A DNA stretch of 64,000 bases from Mya arenaria (taxonomy: Eukaryota; Mollusca; Bivalvia; Myida; Myidae), in assembly GCF_026914265.1 (NCBI RefSeq), contig NC_069136.1, forward strand, positions 37,986,362 through 38,050,361, given 5' to 3'. The notes beneath the pieces were generated by a model, which was not told the DNA's origin, made no database searches, and saw nothing but the letters and a program-made list of their open reading frames with translations. Positions 49,150 to 60,597 of the stretch are shown one piece after another; within the stretch, counting starts at the first letter, position 1; every line of letters begins with the position of its first letter. Both the position numbers and the translations under genes were made by a program.

Positions 49150-49264
49150 CAATTTTAACATATTCCTATCTATGCTGTTTATTTCAAGCGCCATATCCAG
49201 CACGAGTGACTAAACACATCACGACAACCCGATATCGTAATAGATAGAAGGCGCTTCTTATATA
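49150..49264 (-). promoter_or_regulatory. TATA box and non-coding exon 1 of ZNFX1 copy 2
   Basis: On the minus strand TATATAAG (49264-49257) sits about 110 bp before the donor at 49150/49149. Transcription would be expected to begin about 30 bp downstream, near 49230, giving an exon 1 of about 80 bases that ends in a donor. The stretch GGATATGGCGCTTGAAATAA in it is conserved in copy 1. Upstream, AATTTTCTGAAAAC (about 49287-49300) is identical in both copies (27743-27756). Confidence 0.45.
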
Positions 49265-49399
49265 ACTCCATTGAATTAATCATTTCAATTTTCTGAAAAC
49301 ATTATCAGGGCGTTTTAAACAAATGAATCATAAGTTATTTTCTAAAAATGAGCCACATTAAGGGAAAACAATATGTTCACGATGAGTTGTTCAATGATA

Positions 49400-49693
49400 A
49401 TGCACCAGTCAATTGTAACCACGCTCCCCCCCACCAAGGTCCGGGGGTATACCTGGGATAGTCGGGGAAATAGGCCGTGTTTTTACCTTCCAGGTGCCCG
49501 CACTGCCGAGTGAATGCGGTGGGTTTTTTTTTCGCGCAAAACAAAAATAGCGGGGAATGGGCCTTACCAAGGGTCCCTGGGGTGCGGGGGCAATTTGCGG
49601 GGAATTTACTAGGCTTGGTTGGACCGAAAGTCAAAGTCCCCGCTATTCCCCGGACCGGGGGGGGGGGGGCTAGGTTACAATTGACTGGTGCAT
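49400..49693. mobile_element. GC-rich MITE with TGCACCAGTCAATT ends, copy 2
   Basis: 294 bp with perfect 21-bp terminal inverted repeats (49400-49420 and 49673-49693, core TGCACCAGTCAATTGTAACC). The GC-rich interior is shared with 11553-11868. It lies upstream of the ZNFX1 copy 2 promoter. There is no transposase. Confidence 0.85.
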
Positions 49694-49699
49694 AAGACC

Positions 49700-51529
49700 A
49701 ATATTCCCTACCGAACGTTCAGTTGTTATTCTTTTTGATTTCAAATAATATAGTTGTCGCTTTGTTCGTCTATCACTCTGACCGGAAGTTCATTCCCTCA
49801 AAGTGACTGTAGTACTATTGGTCAGTAAACCGGATCGCTGTGTTGAGATTTAAGTTATTTACTTTCTGATATTAAGGCATTAAGAGATTTTCTGACATTG
49901 TTATTGCAGTAATTGATAGTTTTTTTATGCAAGATCGTTAGAAGAGGTAACCCATTTCTTAAATCTGAAGAAAACAATGTTTTCGGTTAAACGCCACTAA
50001 CTTTTATGACACAAAATTCATTCCAGTCAGACAACTGTGCTTAACAACTCCCTAATCGCTTCAAGAACTTGAAGTTATAGCTTCTTGAAACAAATGCTCA
50101 CCATTTTAAACCGCTGCGCTAGGCTTCAGTCAAGTGGCTTTGATGCTTCAAACAAATATCTAGATTTTTTACCGCGTCCGCCTTAAAAGTATTCAATGGT
50201 AGGAACGTACGTCACGCGCACCTGCTGAATCAGTTCCACGAGTACTAAAAAACGTCGAAAAACCAGGAAAATTTTCGTTTTTTTACACAATTTTCCGACA
50301 TAAGATGACACCACATATATCCCGGAAACAGATCCGAGTGTTATTCATATTCGGATGAACGTGTAGGTCTACAAAACACGTTTTCGAATTAGCTCAGCAA
50401 TTAAATGATTATTTTAATATATCATTTTTTTTGCTGTACAATTTATGTGCTCTCATTCAGTATTTTTATTTTCTTTGCAAAAACTCTATCACAATACCTG
50501 TCCTTAACACATATACATAAATATATTGATTATGCAAACATGTAAATAAAATAAAGATTATATTAAAGCTTTACTAATTAAGATATGGACATTAGAAACA
50601 CATTCCATATTCATTTCAAACTAGGGGAATGTTTCAGACGGCCCGGCGATAATACTGCTTATCATCAGTGAACGTCATGCACTTGTGTTTCATAATCAAC
50701 GATTTATCTATATCGGAAAAGGTTCAACCTGGTTTCAGAAATCTCAATGTCATGATGAAGTTTACTGAATGGTTGAGAACCGAACTGATCTGCTTTATCA
50801 AGTAAGCATATATCAAATATGGAATTAAAAATGCACTAAGAAAACTCTCGAAATCGCAATTGTGAAACAAATCTAGCATAATTTATTACGTGAAATTTCC
50901 ATTTGTAAGACACTTCCTTTCTTCCATAATAGGAAAGGAGCCTATTCTTTATTTTCGATTCCATTCTCGGGTATTTGGCGCTCGTCCCAAATTTTGCCAC
51001 CTCTACAGACAAATCCTGGGCCCGCCTTTACTGCCGCGCTAATGTATCGATATATTGATCCATCTTTCAGACTATCTTGCCAATAAAACAATGTGGCTAA
51101 TATTGCTAAGCCGAGGAAAAGAACATGATGAGAAAAAAGTTCAGTAAGGAACTACAAGGAAGATTGGCATGTTCAAGAATACAAAGTTGTTTCGGTGAAG
51201 TATAATAGAAAATATATTGAATAACAAATCTACAGCATTTCAACTTGATTATTTCAGGTTAGTCGGAAGGCACGGAACGTTGGGGCCGCGGATTTGGTGG
51301 GTGTGGATTTGGTATTCCATCGTGCCGCGATTTGTTTTTAAAAGCCGCCTCTCTAACACTCAATTTGCAGCATTATTTTAAAAGAGGTTTAAAGCGATTT
51401 CAATCTCATTAAAGGACACCTCATTTAATCACATTAATAAAAAACGTCATCATTTATGCATTAAATTATTAAATATGTACTGTTTTAAAAAAGCTCAATA
51501 CGGATAGCACATAATAAACATTTAAAGAT
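49700..51529. other. Upstream region of ZNFX1 copy 2
   Basis: No gene recognised. 50510-51171 matches the right edge of unit 1. Beyond 51171 the homology stops, and a short GC-richer stretch (about 51265-51340) is unassigned. Confidence 0.5.
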
Positions 51530-51895
51530 GCACAATTACTCCCAAATAAGATTTAACACATTTAATACAATAGTTTTAATATACCAAAGAGGATGAACAA
51601 ATGTCGAAAACATTGATTCTTATGAAGGATACCGAGTTTAATTTAAAAGAAATGAGCAGAAAACACAATATTGCTACCTTATCAGACCATAGTAGATCGC
51701 AGTTAATCTTTTAGCATTCACCAATCATTTAATATGTTTGCATTTTAAGCTTTAAATACACGGTTATAATATTGTTTATAGTAATTGATATTTTTCATAA
51801 ATGCAATATTTAGTAGGTAGTTGGGGGTGTTTCACACAAAATTTATATTTGTTTCAGATATGTATGTATTGATTTTAAATAAGAGTGTAATTGTA
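51530..51895. repeat. Dispersed about 350-bp repeat, copy C
   Basis: Third copy of the repeat found in Rab intron 2 (6838-7200) and at 14894-15245, in the same orientation. It lies just beyond the right end of unit 2. Confidence 0.65.
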
Positions 51896-52627
51896 ATGAA
51901 TAAAGTTCAATATGAATTGCATATCATGGTATAGCACTTTTTAAACACCCCAAAGGTTTTAGCGCGGAGCCGCTTCTTTTCAAATATTGGGGACGCGGCA
52001 GCGGCACCTGCGGCTACTGCTAAGACGCGCCTGATCGGTATAACAAGACATTGGTTTCATTATTGTAATGACTATCAAGGCAGCTGAACAGATTTGAATT
52101 TAATATCTATATCTACACTGTTTTTAAAACTGATTTATTATCAACACTCTTAGATTGTAATTTACTTATTGTAACTCATACATATATCTTCCTTTGTCTA
52201 CTTAAGCGACGAACTTGTTTGATTTACTTTAATCAATGATTTGCTGATAAACCAGAGATATCCAACATGAGAGGTTTACGATACGTAAACAAAACAGGCT
52301 GCTAGGTCAGAAAGGGCACGTCTGATGCACATTCAATGATCCTTAATGGGGCACTTGGAAGGGCCAATGTTCAATTCTTATTATGTACGTGTTGTAACCG
52401 TTCTCAATACTTATAGTTTGTTATGAACACCTTAGTTGTTATCTCTACTTTAGTGTCCAAATGATGTATAATTTGTTATTTTTTATACTTATTTCTGAAA
52501 AGTTGTCTCTGTCAAACAAAAGGGCACATCAGGGATCAGTAGTGAAATGATAGCAGTCTACCGGAAAAGAGAAGTGAGGTGCCCTTTCCTGCTATCTTGG
52601 CCTAGCTGGAGCACTGACTATTTGAAC
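51896..52627. other. Intergenic, no gene recognised
   Basis: Includes a short GC-rich stretch (about 51950-52040: GCGCGGAGCCGCTTC, GCGGCAGCGGCACCTGCGGC) of unknown nature. No frame or RNA gene is recognised. Confidence 0.5.
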
Positions 52628-53091
52628 ATACCGTCTCAAAGACCCAGTGTTAAGGCGTCCGCCTACGGAGCGGGGCTCGTGGGTTCGAACCCGGGCCGCG
52701 TCATACCGAAAGACGTTAAAAGTTGGTACAAGTAGATCCCTTGCCGGGCGCTCGGCATTTAAAGGGTAGTGCTTGGAAAAGTGGTGTACTCAGTACTGGT
52801 TCAACCCAGGAAATGTGTATCCCGTGTATCGGTGCTTTACACCGAGCACGTTAAAGAACCACGAGGTCTCTTCGCAAAGAGCTAAGGTATCGCACCCTGA
52901 TCTCTTGTATCTCACTTTGTTTCAAGTCTTCGAATGTCTGGATTTGACTGCTGTCACTTCTATCTCATGTCACTTATGGCATTTAAACACAATTTAAGTC
53001 GTGATGGCGTCACGGCGGGTTCAAGCCATAATGCAGCCATGGGCGCGGACAGACCTTGATAAACTCAAATAAACAAAACAAACAAACAGCC
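52628..53091 (+). mobile_element. tRNA-derived SINE with conserved core and CAAA-rich tail
   Basis: Starts with a tRNA-like head (GTTAAGGCGTCCGCCTACGG, B box GGTTCGAACCC). It has a central core with GGTGCTTTACACCGAGCACG then TTAAAGAACC, which resembles the conserved domain of Nin-DC-type metazoan SINEs. It ends in AAATAAACAAAACAAACAAA. It is flanked by the 11-bp duplication ACTATTTGAAC (52617-52627 and 53092-53102), so both ends are defined. At 464 bp it looks nearly full length. Confidence 0.85.
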
Positions 53092-53102
53092 ACTATTTGA
53101 AC

Positions 53103-54028
53103 CCAAAAGATCTGAAGAATACGTATAATTGAACCATCGGTGAATGAAATACTAAAAACACCCGACATCCCTTAAATAAATCATGAGGGAAACACTGGTT
53201 AATTATCATTTCCCTCGGATACCAAACAACAAAGTCACAATTATAATAATTTATTAGTATATGGAATTTAGATACTGGTAATAAGGAGATATATAATTTG
53301 TAATTTAATATTTTACATTAAGCTTCCTAACAATGACACATGTTTGTACGACCCCTCAAGATAATGTGTGGTACACATGGCAGAATTTAGTGACGTAGTT
53401 GACAATCCCTTCCATAGCAACATTTCAGTATGATTTATACATTTATTGTATAGATACCAATTCAATTTCAACTTATTAACATCTCAAAAGTATAGACTTT
53501 TAAAATACAATACCTCGAAATTCCAGAAATACTAAAGCATTGTCTAAAATGAGAACATTTTTTAATCGTATATATAATGCAAACAGACAAAACATATTAA
53601 CAAATAATAAAACATATTATTTATAGACGTATTGTATGGTTTCTGTAAGAAAATTAACCAGCGCCCTATTTAATGAGCAACTTAGATTCAATTAAAAATT
53701 AAGATTAGAAATAAAGTGGTTTGATTGGTCTGTATATTTAGCTGACCAGTAGGCTGAATGGAGTCACTGAGGCATGTCTAAGGATGATGATAAGATCAAT
53801 ATTGAAAACTGTTGTGCAATTTTTGCTATAGAATATTTCCATTAAAAATTGAAATAGAAGGGAATATACTTTGAGAAAGACTAAAATGTTAAATTTTGAA
53901 TCATGCCGTGCTGTGTGGTGTAGAAAAGGAGCTTATGGGGTAAACTGATTTAATAATTTGTGTGATAATGAAGCCCTAGTCACAATGACATTTAAGTCAA
54001 GATGGACACAAAAGTATGTCTTGTTACT
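53103..54028 (-). other. 3' side of the sulfatase gene
   Basis: AT-rich, no frame. On the minus strand the nearest AATAAA after the stop is at 53447-53442, with another at 53255-53250. Either could end the 3' UTR. Confidence 0.4.
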
Positions 54029-57000
54029 TCACCCAACTAACGCCGGGCCGGCCTGATGTAGGGACGGACTGGCGTGCCTCCAGCCGGCATGTAACCGCCA
54101 ACTAAGGTTTGCCCGCAGCGTGGCATACGCGGTGTCGTCAGCCCTGTTGTGATTCTCGTCAGGGTCTACGGTGTGATCGTACAGTTCTACACCATGCAGC
54201 TTGGTCCAGTCGGGTTTGAAAGTCTGGTAGGAAAACTCGGGCCACTCAGTGTAGCGGTAGCGCTCCGTGCGGAGCGAGTAGCCCATAATGTTCGTTCGGT
54301 GTTGGTGCCGCTGGTACTGAGAAAACGCGACATGCTTCCAGTCTGCTGACGTGTTGTGAACGAGGGGCATGAAACTCTCCCCTTCCGTACATGTGCTCAC
54401 ATGGGCTGAATTTTCGGGGCAAATGGAAACTTTGGGCAAGCCTACAGCCTCTACCAACGTTGGAAATAGGTCCACAAACTCCACAATACGCCTGGTGCTA
54501 AGGCCGGAGTCAGTTAAACCGGGAATCTTCAGTATCATCGGAGCATGGGTAGCCAGCTCGAAATTGGTAGATTTCCCCCAGATGCCGTGTTCTCCCAGCT
54601 GCCAGCCGTGGTCGCCAACTAGTGAAATCACTGTGCTATCTGCGAGGCCCAGTCTGTTCAGCTCGTCTAGAACTACACCTACCTGGGAGTCTACCCAACT
54701 CACCGCCGAGTAGTAAGCCCGTCTTAAGTCTAGTGCAATATTGTTTGGTATCGTATTGTTGATTTCGCCAGTAAAACTTGACCTATGAATATCTTCATAC
54801 TGTGTTCGAATCTCATTACTCTTAAACCAGGCGACTTCTGGCATACCCACGGGTGCTTTATTATTGCTGGGAAGTTTCAAGGTGTTTAAGGGATACAGGT
54901 CACCGAAGGATGCCGGCGAGACAAACGGCAAGTGGGGGCGAATAAACCCCACGGCGAGGAAGAATGGGGTGTGCGCATATTTCCCGCCCGTTGCGAACTC
55001 GCCAAGTTTCTTGGTGGCGCTCTGGGCTATCTTGTAGTCGATAAGGGGATTGGCATGGAGAAGATTATCGGGCACGAACTGCCAGGAGGCATTCTGCCGG
55101 TCCCAGTTGGAAGAGCCGGGGTAGATGTCGGGCTCAGACCAGGACAGGGGGTCTTTAATGCCCTGTGGAAACAATGAAAAGTAAGAAATAATGTATACAA
55201 ATCTCTTTTCACGTCAGATATTATCTTGAAGGGCTTATTTCCGAAAAATGCCTTTCAAAAATGAAATACAATGGAATATTTCAAATCATAGGAATATGAA
55301 CATACAGTCAAAACTTGCAATGTCGAATTCGTTGTGACCTAAGAAAAAACCCTCGAGATAACGCGCACACGTTAAAAAACAAAATACCACAAATCTCTCA
55401 TTCAATCCAAATTATTTGAAATAGTTCGACATAACCGGAACATCGAAATAACAGAGTTCGACAAAACGAATTTCGACTGTATGTTTTTTTTTTGTGTTTA
55501 AAGAACCAATAACACAAATGCAACACACAATTAGTTTTATAAAAACTGTGCGGATAACTTTCAACAATCACAAATCAAGATGACTTTGACACATCAGATA
55601 TCGATTATAGATCGGTAGATTGTTTTATTATAATCGATCATCGATATTATGACTACCTGATGAAAGATCTTGCCGATGCCGATAGACCTGCGGCCATGAT
55701 TCCGAAAGTACTGTGGCAGAGTGGTGAAGTTTCCGCCCGCAGACCGGAAATGCGTCTCCAGGTCGTACACGCGCGTGGTGTCCGGTCGCCGGCCTGGATA
55801 AATGCAAGTGTCATTGGAGAAAAGTTTCGAAAAGTTCAATGATTGTAGAGAAAGTAATATTAATTTATGCTAATATAAAAGACTCTTATCCGATATTTTG
55901 CGTGAGAATTTTTGTGTTGTGGGGGGGGGGGGGTGCCTGTAGAAAGCCCACTTGTCTGGCTTAGTAACCACGAACCACACATATCTATACGTACGCCAAG
56001 TCCGGAAAACGAACCCGGGACGCCATAGTTAAAAGCGAGTGAGCTAATCACTTCGCTAAACGGACAACATTGGATTAGTGTTAAAGTATGTATGATTTGT
56101 TTTATCCTTTGTTTCTCTAATTGTGATACACTAGCAGTAACAATTTTTCTTTATGTTTATAACAACACACTGAATTTACGACAAGAACGCTGCGGAGCGA
56201 ACTCCACCGTTCGTCTGTTGATGTTATTTCTCAGTCTAACAAGGGGCCTAACTTGACGATGATTAAAGGGACTACATACTATACTACATGTACATTGGGT
56301 CTCTCATAACATCCCACCCATATTTGATATGAATATCTTGAACATACGTTGAGCTATGGCTTAGGTTAAAGTTTGTTTCGAACACCGCCGCTGACGAAGC
56401 CTAGAACACAATCAAAGCTTTGACAATACCTTGATCTGTTGACTTTGAACATCAGAACAAAAAAGAACAAAAAGAAATTAAATTAAGAAGCCGATAAAAC
56501 ACTTTTTTGCTATATGTTTATGTAACAGTCGAAACCCGTTATGTCGAACTCTGTTATCTCGATGTTGTGGTTATGTCGAACTTTTTTCGAATAGTTTGGG
56601 ATGAGTTAGAGATTGGTAATTTGTATGTTATATTAAATATTCGTTATCTCGAAGTTTTCCCCGAGGTCCCCAAGAAATCGACATAGCGAGTTTTGATTGT
56701 ATGTTACGGAGTTCTTATTTCAATGACTGGTGATTGAATCCTATTTTAGGCGTACAGATTTTGCAAAAGTTAATGTTTTTATTGGTTATTTCCCCCGATC
56801 GAGTTTAAACTCTATAAAGTAAAGACGAAAACCTATAAACAATAAGTAGTATGTAACCTGTTAGGAAGGATGTCCTGCTGGGACTACATACGGCCTGCTG
56901 CACATACGCGCGGCGCACGAGAAGGGAACTTCCGGCCAGAGCGTCCATGTGGGGCGTGTGTGGCGGCGGATCGTCATGGGTCGGGAAATCGGCGCCCCGG

Positions 57001-57116
57001 AAGCAGCCGAGGTCAGGGCGGAGGTCATCCACGATGATAAACAATACATTCTTTCGGGCGCCACATTGCAAGAAGAATCCGTATAGTAAGAATAACAATG
57101 TGTGTGCTCTATTCAT
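54029..57116 (-). CDS. Iduronate-2-sulfatase (three coding exons)
   Basis: Coding exons: 56858-57116, 55657-55793 and 54029-55162, all GT-AG, about 509 aa (human IDS 550). The enzyme removes the 2-sulfate of iduronate from heparan and dermatan sulfate in the lysosome. Residues 1-20 form a signal peptide ([20 protein letters not shown]). Then come [14 protein letters not shown] with the metal-binding Asp30/Asp31, CSPSR (77-81) whose Cys is converted to formylglycine, the [10 protein letters not shown] joint across exons 1-2, [15 protein letters not shown], and [20 protein letters not shown] with metal and active-site Asp, His and Lys. [15 protein letters not shown] and the ELYDH..DP.E..N end match the family. 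All expected catalytic motifs are present. The start at 57116 is chosen because it begins the signal peptide; an in-frame ATG lies 10 codons upstream. It has fewer introns than the human gene. Confidence 0.93.
55305..55479. mobile_element. MITE in sulfatase intron 2 (TA target site)
   Basis: 175 bp. The left end CAGTCAAAACTTGCAATGTC is mirrored by ..AATTTCGACTG and flanked by TA on both sides. It is in the opposite orientation to its relative at 56525-56699, with motifs GTTCGACATAACC and TCGAAATAACAGAGTTCGAC. It has no coding frame. Confidence 0.8.
55920..56070 (-). mobile_element. Decayed tRNA-like SINE in sulfatase intron 1
   Basis: The minus strand reads GTTTAGCGAAGTGATTAGCT (A-box region), CACTCGCTTTTAAC, GGCGTCCCGGGTTCG (B box), and ends near a C run (G run at about 55920-55933 on the plus strand). 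Boundaries are approximate. Confidence 0.45.
56525..56699. mobile_element. MITE upstream-side copy in sulfatase intron 1
   Basis: Left end ACAGTCGAAACCCGTTATGT, right end ..GCGAGTTTTGATTG, flanked by TA. It is the same family as 55305-55479 in inverse orientation, about 1.05 kb apart. There is no transposase. Confidence 0.8.
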
Positions 57117-57434
57117 TGTTAAACTAAGCCGATAAAACAGGACCACGAGTTGTTAAATGTGAGTTGATAAGACATTGTGGTCTTGTTATTGACCTTTAAT
57201 CGGAAGACAAGATAATTATGTTATTGTACGTTAAATTCATCTAAGGGAGATAACTGTTGGAATATTAAACAAACCAAAAAACATGGTATTAATGACTACT
57301 GAACAAGAAAAATAATGTTATAAAATATAATAGCATTGAATTTTTTGTGACGGCCAGTGACAATCGAGGATTTTTCAAATGTCCTGTTCGTTAATGTTAC
57401 GTCGAGCGATTTTGACGAATGCGCCCCAAAAAAA
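57117..57434 (-). promoter_or_regulatory. Presumed sulfatase promoter region
   Basis: About 320 bp between the start codon and the satellite array. No clear TATA box or CpG island. This is all the unique upstream sequence the gene has before the 46-bp satellite begins. Confidence 0.3.
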
Positions 57435-59156
57435 GTTGCATATATATATGCAACAACACATGTATATATATTGTTGCATATAGTATATATAGTTGCATAT
57501 ACTCTATATATACATGTAGTTGCATATGGTGTATATAGTTGTATATACTCTATACATACATGTAGTTGCATATGGTGTATATAGTTGCATATACTCTATA
57601 TATACATGTAGTTGCATATGGTGTATATAGTTGCATATACTCTAAACATACATGTAGTTGCATATGGTGTATATAGTTGCATATACTCTAAACATACATG
57701 TAGTTGCATATGGTGTATATAGTTGCATATACTCTATATATACATGTAGTTGCATATGGTGTATATAGTTGCATATACTCTATATATACATGTAGTTGCA
57801 TATGGTGTATATAGTTGCATATACTCTATACATACATGTAGTTGCATATGGTGTATACAGTTGCATATACTCTATAGATACATGTATTTGCATATGGTGT
57901 ATATAGTTGCATATACTCTATACAAGCATGTAGTTGCATATGGTGTATATAGTTGCATATACTCTATATATACAATACTCTATATATACATGTAGTTGCA
58001 TATGGTGTATATAGTTGCATATACTCTATATATACATGTAGTTGCATATGGTGTATATAGTTGCATATACTCTATACAAGCATGTAGTTGCATATGGTAT
58101 ATATAGTTGCATATACTCTATATATACATGTAGTTGCATATGGTGTATATAGTTGCATATACTCTATACAAGCATATAGTTGCATATGGTGTATACATGT
58201 AGTTGTATATGGTGTATATAGTTGCATATACTCTATATATACATGTAGTTGCATATGGTGTATATAGTTGCATATACTCTATATATACATGTAGTTGCAT
58301 ATGGTATATACATTGCATATACTCTATATATACGTGTAGTTGCATATGGTGTATATAGTTGCATATAGTCTATACATACATGTAGTTGCATATGGTGTAT
58401 ATAGTTGCATATACTCTATATATACATGTAGTTGCATATGGTGTATATAGTTGCATATACTCTATATATACATGTAGTTGCATATGGTGTATATAGTTGC
58501 ATATACTCTATACATACATGTAGTTGCATATGGTGTATACATGTAGTTGCATATGGTGTATATAGTTGCATATACTCTATATATACATGTAGTTGCATAT
58601 GGTATATACATTGCATATACTCTATATATACGTGTAGTTGCATATGGTGTATATAGTTGCATATACTCTATATATACATGTAGTTGCATATGGTATATAC
58701 ATTGCATATACTCTATATATACGTGTAGTTGCATATGGTGTATATAGTTGCATATACTCTATATATACATGTAGTTGCATATGGTGTATATAGTTGCATA
58801 TACTCTATATATACGTGTAGTTGCATATGGTGTATATAGTTGCATATACTCTATATATACATGTAGTTGCATATGGTATATACATTGCATATACTCTATA
58901 TATACATGTAGTTGCATATGGTGTATATAGTTGCATATACTCTATATATACATGTAGTTGCATATGGTGTATATAGTTGCATATACTCTATACATACATG
59001 TAGTTGCATATGGTGTATACATGTAGTTGCATATGGTGTATATAGTTGCATATACTCTATATATACATGTAGTTGCATATGGTATATATAGTTGCATATA
59101 CTCTATACATACATGTAGTTGCATATAGTATATATAGTTGCATATACTCTATAGAT
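57435..59156. repeat. 46-bp satellite array, left part
   Basis: About 37 units of a 46-bp repeat (TACATGTAGTTGCATATGGT + GTATATAGTTGCATATACTCTATA). Each unit is itself two related halves of about 23 bp sharing TAGTTGCATAT. Half-unit additions and losses occur (e.g. about 58185-58215 and 58530-58555). Open frames on both strands (HVVAYGVYSCIYSIYT and similar) are repeat artefacts. Confidence 0.95.
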
Positions 59157-60597
59157 ACTGTTGGGGGTCCGGGGCACCTAGGGTACTGTTAATCGGGCTG
59201 GCTTGTATTAAGGACGGGGACAAACAATGGCTAGACAAATCATGTTAAACTGTAACACCGGTACTATTCAGTAAATACACTAAGAATATTACGTTGTTCC
59301 TCTTTAAAACTGTGATACACCGTTTACGTTCATAGTAATTTTCCTGACATTACTTTATACGCTTGACACCTCAAATTGGCTTTATGACTTTCCTTCAGTT
59401 TATAATATGTGCAACACAAAGAAAGACACTTTAAACGTTTATATGTTTTATTTCTATGGACAGAGAAATAATGTTTTCAAATAACGCCAACACAATATAC
59501 CCCTCGATTATCGCGTTAAACTGTTATTATATGTCGCTGCGTATAGTTTATAGTATACAGTACAATTAATATTCATTTAAGTCAGCCTTCACTTCCACAT
59601 TCAACAATATCACAATAAAGGTTAAAGAATTCTATTGCTTTAAGTTATAAATCGTATTTTCATAAAGTTACTACAAACTAGTATAAATTTGTATAAAACA
59701 AAGTCTAGCCGTTTTAAATAATTCAAATAATGCCGCTATAACGTACTTTTATTTGCGTAAAGCTTTAAATCAATATTTTCAATACTGCGGCTATACTCAA
59801 TAATGGCAAAAAATGTCTCAACCCTGAACTGAAAAATCGCAGCCCTTTTATACTCAGAAAAATATATCGATCAAATAATTGATCGAAAAGACTCGAAAAG
59901 TGAATCGAAAAGTGTCGAACAACTTGATCGATCTAAAAATGCGATCGAAATGCTATCGAAATTAATCGATCGTTTCCGACACTGTCTACGACTTTTAATT
60001 CTAAAAATAGAAACATCAATGTCTTTACTGTGATGTAAACAAGACTGGAATGTTAGTATAACTGAGCAGGCTTATGGAATTTAACAGTGGTAGCTGCAAA
60101 TCACTAACCGTGAAATTATGCGTAGATGTACTTTGTGACCTTGAGCGAAAAGGAAGTGCATACATGTAAACAACAAGATGGCTGACAATGTGAAAGTTCA
60201 ACATAAAAAAACATGGAATTTACTTGCAATAAGCGACTAATCGAGGGTAAAACGAATAGTGAATTAAGTATAGTTAACCAGTAAGTCTTACTGGTGATGC
60301 TTATTATGATTTTTAATTTTACTAGTCGGTAAACATATACGAAAATAGTGTAATTTCTGTGAAACTACCATAAATGTCAACGGGTGGGGTAATGCAATAA
60401 GATGTTTTCATATCTGTAAAGTTTGTGCTACCCCACCTGTGTTTCAAAGTAATCGAGGATAATGATTATATCATATATCACAGGTAAGTCCCATTTTTAC
60501 CATATAAATTCAAATAAATTGTAAAATGCAACTTGTTATTGTTAATGTTAATGATATTTTAAGAACTCAAATTTATGGGCTGGCCTTGGGCCTATCA
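59157..60597. other. 1.44-kb unique island inside the satellite
   Basis: Non-satellite DNA splits the array. The joints are ..CTCTATAGATA / CTGTTGGGGG and GGGCCTATCA / ATACATGTAG, so an ATA (or TA) may be duplicated. There are no terminal inverted repeats. Inside lie a cluster of ATCGAAA/GATCGA motifs (about 59868-59985), an AACAAGATGGCTGAC start-like motif (about 60170) opening a 20-codon frame, and a small GGGGTA..TACCCC hairpin (about 60384-60438). Its nature is unknown: an insertion, or original DNA between two arrays. Confidence 0.6.

Larger units (their letters stand above)
35540..51171. repeat. Segmental duplication, unit 2 (Rab relic, intact ZNFX1)
   Basis: Counterpart of unit 1 (5610-28907) in the same orientation. 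The Rab region is reduced to about 0.5 kb around exon 2. The ZNFX1 region is complete. Intron 1 of ZNFX1 is longer here (about 3 kb against 0.95 kb). The right edge near 51171 matches 28907. Confidence 0.85.

Noticed and set aside
49281-49300. Interferon-response-like element (GAAAATTGAAA on the minus strand) at the ZNFX1 promoter
   Set aside because: The spacing does not fit the standard GAAANNGAAA, and the second half is not kept in copy 1. Too weak to call.
52660-52720. A functional tRNA gene (good B box GGTTCGAACCC)
   Set aside because: No complete cloverleaf; the sequence goes on into a SINE body and tail with flanking duplication.
59157-60597. Helitron or DNA transposon call for the satellite island
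   Set aside because: No terminal inverted repeats, no CTRR end with hairpin, and the possible 2-3 bp duplication could be chance within the satellite.
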